The notes below the pieces were generated by a model. It was not told the DNA's origin. It saw only the letters and a program-made list of their open reading frames with translations, and ran no database searches. 64,000 nucleotides of DNA from Rhizoctonia solani. Its lineage: Eukaryota; Basidiomycota; Agaricomycetes; Cantharellales; Ceratobasidiaceae. The translations under genes were made by a program, and so were the position numbers. Shown piece by piece: positions 57,050 through 64,000 of the stretch (positions within the stretch are counted from its first letter, which is position 1; each line of letters opens with the position of its first letter). The stretch spans positions 186,001-250,000 of the forward strand of contig NC_057382.1 in assembly GCF_016906535.1 (NCBI RefSeq). The letters run 5' to 3'.

Positions 57050-59768
57050 GCCATTTCCCCATAAATTTATCAATGTCAAATCGTTCTCGAGATAGTGAAG
57101 GGTGGAAGGAATCCGGATGATGAACGGTAATTGATGGCTGAGATGAGGGCTCGGACATAACGAGATAGCGATAGCTAGTACTAGATTACTGCAGTGATGA
57201 CTGTGGAATGAGACGAAGTTGTGGGACGGTGGTCGTCGTCCGTGAAGCCAACATGTAGGCCTGACGACATGACACCCCGCGCTTCGGTCCCGTCGATCAA
57301 AACAAGCTAAGCGCCAGACTCCCAAGAATTTGAATGCTCAATCAAATACCAAAATCGTGGAAGTTCGCAAGGGCTTCGCTTTTCCCTACGTTCTCAGAGC
57401 TTCACAGACCCTCGATGAGCCGCGTTTCATGCTATCCTACAAGCTTAGTGTGGTAGCTATTAGCCCAAACCCAGCAAGGCGCGTGATGACTAATCAGTCC
57501 GTAGATTTCGCGAGCCTCTAAGAGCGTCCAGAGTACCAGAGGTACCTCCGAGTAACTCGCGAACTCTACATGTAGCCATTGCAATTTTGTTAATATATCG
57601 AACTGATATAGCACAAAAGCTTGATTTGGTTAACCACTTTTCAGATACTCGATGAATCTTTGTTGTTCCTCTTGATTTATGCCTGTACGTTTTCACGAAA
57701 GGGTATATAAAGACCCTGTAAAAGCTAATTCACGCATAAAGCAGTAAAAAGACGTAGAATCAAAGTTTAAGAAAAGTTCATACATACTAGTCCCAGGCCC
57801 GGTGGTTGATTCTCCTGCTGATTATCTCATGCATTACACAGTACTCTGTACACTATATACCCTCTGTTCTACCACAGCCACCGACCCCCACCCATGACTT
57901 CTCTCTTGGGTCCCGCTCTATCCTCTGTTCCTGGGTGGTCAAACTAATATATATAATCGTACTGCTAGATCCTGATCAACCTAATCATCCAAGTAGCTTC
58001 GCAAGGAGTACAGCGAGACAAGATCTGTCATTTCATCGAAGCTGCAAAATGAAACAAGGATACCTATGTATCAGAATACAGCACAGAAGTCGAGTGGGAG
58101 TGATATTTATATGTGAATAAGCTCATAATACTTTGCTCACATCTCCATCGTTTATTGTCTGAATACAACATATGCACACTTGTTATATAGCTGAGATGCT
58201 ATGCTACTGATATGCTATCTTATTGATATTTTATGTCTATTTATTCCCAAGTTACACTCGCTACAACGAAAATCGTGTTTTCTGTAACAGGTTTTAAGGC
58301 GAACCGCATAACAGCATTCTATCTGAATTACGTACTGCGAGCTTAGACGGGACCTCCTGCTGGGTAGAGGAATTGACTGGTAGGTTATTAATACTACCCT
58401 GGTTGATGTGCCGTCACCTGAACGGTTTTTACCTCTCTCTTATTTAGATATTTAAAAAAAATCATATAAACGACCCAAGTCGGCCAAGAGACAATCCATT
58501 ACTCTTATTATTGGAGGACGAAATGGCTGAAAACGTTGATCCCAGAAACCTAATCGAACAAGGCCGACTCACTGGAAAATAAGTGCCGATTAAACCCACA
58601 ACAATTCATCTTAAGCGCGTTCTAGGGTTCACCTCCGAAGAAAACACCTCGAATGGCCCAGTAGAAACTCATGAGGAATGTGTGAGCTCGTGCCTGTAAA
58701 ACATGACACTTGTACTCTACAAAGCGCTGGCATAAGTTTTAGAAGTTCCCCCCCGAAAATTCGTCTCCAAGCTTCAGTTAGATTCTCGTTTGCATATCCC
58801 ACCCATCGTCCTTACAAGATCTCTTTATTGAAACGTACTTCGGAAAAATGAACTTAATTGGTAAAATTAACACTGGTCCAACCACCCAAGCTGTTACCGT
58901 CACAGACGTTAGTGATTCAATGTACGGCCGTATAACGAACACACAGTGAGTTCTGTATTGACAGAACAACTCACGATCAATGCGAACACATGAAAAGGCC
59001 CATTTTCAAAGCACATTAGAACGGACCGACTAAATGAAATCTAGACCTCTGAAAGATTTTCTGAAATACAATCTCAGTTGAGCCTCGTTACCCGTCGTGC
59101 GACCCATATATGCGCATACATGTACACAACGCGTGCTTATAGCTTGAGGCGACATGGGCATACCAATACCCTCGTACCACCCCATTGCCCAGCCCCAGTG
59201 ATTAGCGCAGACCGCAATTGTCACATTATACTCCCGAGCCTCATGGCGTGCGCGGGCCGATTTAACGCGGGTGGGAGCCAGGATAACGTCACTTTGTCAA
59301 TTAACCCTATCGTAGCTCGACCCTGTGATATCACCAAATTGTCCGATGAGGCAAAAGAAGGGCGCCGAAGAACGTAAGTGGCCGCCCCTCGAACATGTTC
59401 AAAAATCATAAATTCCGAGGTATGGTCGGGAGAGAGCAAAGCAACCAAGCCACGTATTGCTCTTCAATACCAAACGGCCTATAAACGAGCTCGTGAGGGC
59501 GTCAAGCAGGCGCTCAGCAACCGGTGAAACGCGTGAACTCGGCTGGTCAGCACCGCCCTGATCCGAAGAAGCACAGCCACGAGTTGGATTTCGGATCTGG
59601 ATAAGTTATCCCTTTCAATCCAGTCCAGCCTAGTCACGTCTCGTCTTTTTTTCTCCTGGTGCCTCGACCTCGTGTCATTCGTCTGTCAATCAACACCCCT
59701 ACTGTAGTGGCGCGGAAATAACTTTGGTTGGGGGCGAATAAGTGAGGAACTTGAGGATAACCACCACC
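57050..59768. other. 2.7-kb intergenic region
   Basis: Only short frames without introns, domains or coding-like composition. Promoter of the mitochondrial carrier should lie near the right end. Nothing else recognised. Confidence 0.5.
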
Positions 59769-61133
59769 ATGTCCTCGGAAAAACGTGGCCGTATACCGTT
59801 CTTGTCGCCTCAGACTGCGTCCTACTTTGTGGCAGGCGGCATAGCGGGTGCTGCTTCCCGAACTGTTGTCTCGCCTTTAGAGAGGTTGAAGATTATATTG
59901 TAAGTTGTAGTTTAACCAATTATTTCTTGCTTTTAATGTTTGTATCATAGGCAAGTCCAGCCCACAGGCCCAAATAGCGCATACGTGGGTGTATGGCCGT
60001 CTCTGGCGAAGATGTGGCGCGAGGAGGGATGGAGAGGGATGATGGCTGGTAACGGCATAAACTGTTTGCGCATCGTCCCCTATTCTGCCGTACAGTTTAC
60101 GACGTATGAGAAGCTCAAGAAGGTAAATTCATGGCCCAACCCTCCCTTGCCCGCTTGCTAAACATAGATCATTCCGACAATTACCCCGCCAATTCTACCA
60201 ACAGCTATTTACCTCGGACGGTACGCAACCACTCGATACCCCAACCAGACTGCTAGCAGGTGCTTTGGCCGGGATAACATCAGTCACGACTACCTATCCG
60301 CTCGACCTCGTACGATCCCGTCTGTCTATTGCATCCGCTTCTATTCGCATTCCAACTCCCGCCGCTGCCCCTACCCCACCTCCTGCTCCTGCTCCCGCAC
60401 CAATGCCAACTGCAAGTGCACAAGTGATTGGTGCACAAGGACGTCGAACGATGTCTACCCTATTACAACATCCGTCCCCCGTACCTGGACATCCTCCTGC
60501 TCGGAGACAACCTGTGCCTTCCATGTGGGGGATGACACTCAAAGTCATGCGAGAAGAGGGCGGCATTCGTGGGCTTTATCGGTGCGTTCAACTTTGCACC
60601 CCGTCGAATAATACTAATTCCATACTTTAGTGGTTTGATCCCAACGGCCGTTGGAGTCGCCCCATACGTTGGTATCAACTTTGCAGCCTACGAACGTCTA
60701 CGTCAAATTATGACCCCCGATCCAACGGTAGACTATTCGGCTCCGAGAAAATTGATGTGCGGTGCTCTGGCTGGATCCATCTCTCAGACTCTCACGTATC
60801 CATTTGATGTTTTGAGGAGGAAGATGCAGGTTTGTTGGCGTGTCTATCCCCGAGCGGTCAGATACTCAGCAAATTTCGTATTTAGGTCGTGGGCATGCAA
60901 TCCGGCGTGTTGGGGTACAAATACAATGGTGCGATCGATGCTCTTCAGACGATTGTCAGAGTGGAGGGTATGCAGGGATTGTACAGGGGACTGTGGCCTA
61001 ATCTACGTACGTTTTCCGACTAGGGTACTCGACTCCTTTCATCTAACCTATTCCTGTAGTCAAAGTCGCACCAAGCATAGCCACTTCCTTCTTCACCTAC
61101 GAAACTGTCAAAGACTTCCTCAACAAATCATAG
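59769..61133 (+). CDS. SLC25 mitochondrial carrier protein
   Basis: Six-TM carrier of the inner mitochondrial membrane. Exons 59769-59899, 59951-60122, 60205-60581, 60631-60829, 60886-61006, 61060-61133 sum to 1074 nt (357 residues). Three ~100-residue repeats each carry the PX[DE]XX[KR] signature: VVSPLERLKIIL, TYPLDLVRSRLS and TYPFDVLRRKMQ. Matching GLYRG-type ends are EEGWRGMMAGNG, IRGLYRG and MQGLYRGLWPN. The pattern of the first repeat (SRTVVSPLERLKI; GNGINCLRIVPYSAVQFTTYE) is that of the SLC25A42/SLC25A16/YPR011c cluster, which moves CoA or adenine-type nucleotides; the substrate cannot be settled here. The second matrix loop has an unusual ~60-residue Ala/Pro insertion (PAAAPTPPPAPAPAP). 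Confidence 0.9.
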
Positions 61134-61704
61134 CTTCACTTAAAATATCTCTAGACTGTGATTACACAGCTAGAATTGCTGCGCGTCTTATGTCATATGA
61201 ATATGGCTATGCTTACGATTTCCATGCTTTGTTATACTTAGAGACATTTTTGTTTATTAGGACCCAGACTAGTAATATTACCATAAGTTTCTGTTACCCT
61301 AATTCAGTATTGGTTGATCTGGTCCAGGCTGCCGTGTGATCAATTACAAACCAATGCCCTATGATTGGTTTGTGCGAGTCATACTGGCAAGATTTTTCTC
61401 GGTGACATGATAGCAGTGGATTGACTTGAAGTATTGTTTACACCAGTATCATTTGGATGAGTCGCTTATGCTTTGTAGACCAGTGATCGACAGAATCGGA
61501 ACCAAAGCACGTCTCATTGAAGAAGGGTGATCACTAACCTAAAAGAGAATACATGTGATAAGATATCAATCTTTACTAGGCGAATCGGGTAACCATAAGT
61601 ACAGAGCGTCTTCCTTCGAATAACGTCATAGGTCATATCTATACCTTGAACCACCAGCTCAGGTACAAACCAATAATCGGATACTAAGTACAAACTACCC
61701 ACAG
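61134..61704. other. intergenic between convergent carrier and SH3 genes
   Basis: 571 bp, no gene seen. Confidence 0.55.
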
Positions 61705-61992
61705 CTATTCGCCATCAGAGTCCGTTTCTCCTTCGCTATCAGAGTCTCCTTGTCCTCTGAATCGAAGCGGAACCAGTATTACTTCCCGATAATCAACTAT
61801 GACCACATGGTTACTCGGAAACCATCCCCTTTCGCCCCGTATAAGTCCATCCCACCATCCACTCGGTAAGGTATTAAGAACTTCTATCAAATCGCCCCGC
61901 ACGAACGCTATTCCGTTATCGTCATGGGGCGTGTAGTCGTAGATTGCTTGGACCCAGAATAACGTCGGGACATCTGTTAGTAATTCCTCCAT
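61705..61992 (-). CDS. small SH3-domain protein
   Basis: A single-exon 95-residue protein. Almost all of it is one SH3 domain: WVQAIYDYTPHDDNGIAFVR, GDLIEVL, GWWDGLIRGERGWFPSNHV. It has the ALYDY-, WW- and PSNYV-type ligand-binding positions. It ends in an acidic Ser/Asp/Glu tail (GDSDSEGETDSDGE). The domain closely resembles the N-terminal SH3 of fungal Cdc25-type Ras exchange factors, but no catalytic region follows on this strand, so it is either a stand-alone adaptor or a duplicated fragment of such a gene. The stop is clear; the ATG at 61992 is the only one that gives a complete domain. Confidence 0.75.
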   Translation of the reverse strand: MEELLTDVPTLFWVQAIYDYTPHDDNGIAFVRGDLIEVLNTLPSGWWDGLIRGERGWFPSNHVVIVDYREVILVPLRFRGQGDSDSEGETDSDGE

Positions 61993-63256
61993 GATGTGGG
62001 TGGTATATGGGTCGCGGGTCAGTTGCGAACTTGTGGTGAGCTGCGGGTAGGCGTCCGACTGCTATATAAGCAGGGAAATATTGCTGTTTTGAATTTTTGG
62101 CTCAGGGGGATTGTCATTTAAACCGACTCATCGAGAAGCCTTTTACGAAACTACGCATGGTCTCTTGCCTCGTCCGATTGCAAGGGCGGAGGCTGACGAG
62201 CATGGCATCGTACGCGTGCTGATGCAAAACATCGGGCTGAAGCTCATTGGCCATGGGTTGTGGCTTGCGGGGTTCCTCGTGAGTGACACGTGCTGTAACT
62301 GGGGATGATTTAGGCTGCATACTCCGATTCAGAACCCCGACACGATTGGGATCATGTCTTCTTATGATTAGATTTGCATTCCCGGAAAATTAGAGGGCGA
62401 GACTAGGATACAACAACTTGTTGAAACGCTGCGCAAGAAAATTACTCAGTAATCGTGGTACGGCAGTATGGTGGAACAGTACAGGTAAGTCGTCATATAA
62501 TTTTTTCCCCATGAGTCGCCGCGCATACACATAGATATTAGTTTCTGACAAATTTGTTGGGCGGCTCTTGCCACTCTGCCCACCGTAGGTATAAAGCGAA
62601 TACGCACGTGTGGTACCGGTATTACCCTGATTCACGCGGTGCATGATTTACTTGGCGTTCACTATCGTATCAATTTCATCAGAAGGGTGGTATATTAAAG
62701 CATTGATGGAATGGGTCATCCAGTCCCGGGCTTCGCGGCGCGTTTGAAGTTCAATATTATGGGACCATACAGCTGCTATAGGCGTGATAAATATTCTAGG
62801 AGATGCTCCTAGGCCTAGGTCTGGAATGCTTTTTTTATGTGTCAGGTCACTTTTTGTCTCGATATCTGGCGGGGAAGTTGGGAAACCCGAAGGCGCTAAT
62901 CAAATTAGAGGAGTAGGGTCAGTTGCAACTGTGCTCTACTGTATAACGGGGTTCGCTCCTCATCTGTTGCACCGCTTTTTAGCTATACCCGATGTAGCAA
63001 ACAGATCGGTTTGATACAAACAATCATGTTGGTACATGCGCTATCAACCCCATATAATAGGAGCCCAGTGCGACCCCCCCCTTCTATCTAAAGCCGGTCT
63101 TGATTTATTCACTTTTTCGTCACTATTGTCTCGCGTCATCGCACGGCCTCAGTCAGACAAGGATTGTTTTCTTCTTACACATATATTACTCATCCGCAGG
63201 TGATCATACCACACCTCTCAGTCTTTCTCTAGCTTATGTTGTAATAACCCTACCAG
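61993..63256. other. 1.3-kb intergenic region
   Basis: Holds the promoters of the SH3 gene and of the partial membrane-protein gene. Short frames only; none has support. Confidence 0.5.
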
Positions 63257-64000
63257 ATGGAGTCGAAAGAATTCTCCACCGAGCCCCTTCGATGGCCAGT
63301 CGATGGCACCGAGTCAAAGGAGCTCGATCTGGCTTATAACTCGGTCCCCTTGCTCCCTCACGACCCTAATGCTGCTAAAGAGACCGGCGTTACTGAAGGT
63401 CTGTCCCCGGGCGTGGCCGAGGAATTAAGGACAGGCTATTTATGGCCTTGCCCTTAGTTATACACTTCCTTGGATCTGTTGGGATAGCAATGACCCTCTT
63501 ATACGGTCTCAACAGAACTCAACTGTACCTGGAGCGGCAGCCACGAATCAAGCTTGCTGACGGGAGCGAGGACTCTAGCACTCTGGGTCGGTATAATATA
63601 CTGCAATCGGATGTTGTGACGATGCTATCAGGCGCGTTGATGATACTTCGGTGGATTGGTGCTGCCTGGACTGGACCGCTATGTCTGCGCGTCATGTTCT
63701 TCCTTGCGGAACGTAACGGGGTATACCGACACGATATATCGTGGATAATCAGTTACGGGATTCTCCCCCCCGAAGGCCTACTTGAGGCATTCCCGGAATT
63801 TCTTGATCGGGATGGTTCTCTTATTTACATTGGCACCGTACCCAGCGTCACCGCTACTCACAGGTGCCATATCCTGGGTCCCCAATAGCTCTACTCTAAA
63901 GCCTTCAGGGTCTTTGTCGAGTTACACTATCGCATATACGGGACTGTTATCGGATACCATTAAGCAAGTTGGTTGGGACTCGTACGACTTTCATGCCAGC
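63257..64000 (+). CDS. putative multi-pass membrane protein, 5' part (runs off the window)
   Basis: The ATG at 63257 begins MESKEFSTEPLRWPVDGTES. A ~58-nt intron (about 63402-63459, GTCTGT...CTTAG) joins TEG to VIHFLGSVGIAMTLLYG, a hydrophobic segment. A second hydrophobic region is MLSGALMILRWIGAAWTGPL, then a conserved-looking stretch VYRHDISWIISYGILPPEG and SLIYIGTVPSV. The frame then breaks at about 63845: the continuation GAISWVPNSSTLKPSGSLSS is open to the end of the window in the +1 frame. This is a 1-base indel or an unrecognised short intron. The function is unknown; the architecture resembles multicopy uncharacterised membrane proteins of this fungal group. Confidence 0.55.

Noticed and set aside
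57806..58120. 104-residue frame with hydrophobic start
   Set aside because: No second exon, family resemblance or coding-like composition.

Overview
The window is nuclear DNA of a filamentous basidiomycete, most plausibly an agaricomycete close to Rhizoctonia/Ceratobasidium. That placement is inferred from gene content, not proven. Genes are dense in introns of about 45-65 nt with GT-AG (and several GC-AG) borders. The transposable elements are Ty3/gypsy chromoviruses and an EnSpm/CACTA-like DNA transposon with a Tnp2-type transposase.

Layout. Positions 3-481: the 3' end of an eEF3/New1-type ABC ATPase. 539-1919 (-): a homeodomain transcription factor. 4494-6792: a 15-exon MFS transporter. 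7274-9462: a GH18 chitinase with an N-terminal membrane anchor. From 9359 to about 46 kb lies a tandem array of four paralogous sterol-glucosyltransferase-like genes (UGT-1 to UGT-4). After it come TAF12 (46356-49511, -), an unknown gene (50446-51319, -), a mucin-like single-pass membrane protein (51809-54234, -), a small unknown protein (56462-57049, -), an SLC25 mitochondrial carrier (59769-61133), a 95-residue SH3 protein (61705-61992, -) and the start of a multi-pass membrane protein that runs off the end.

The most striking feature is at 17178-36872. One intron of UGT-2 carries a 19.7-kb, three-deep nest of transposons. A DNA transposon (TSD TAC) is interrupted in its transposase by gypsy element A (TSD CTGCG), which is interrupted in its RNase H region by gypsy element B (TSD ACTTG). 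All host exons on both sides stay open and in phase, and removing the nest leaves a normal 61-nt intron. UGT-2 may therefore still be expressed if an intron of about 19.8 kb can be spliced.

The array shows gene birth and decay together. UGT-1 and UGT-2 come from a segmental duplication that also copied the tail of the chitinase, and they share a 413-bp identical tract that looks like gene conversion. UGT-3 has lost one splice-acceptor AG. UGT-4 has a frameshift in its last exon and lacks one intron. All four carry a glycine-rich C-terminal extension beyond the GT-B catalytic fold.
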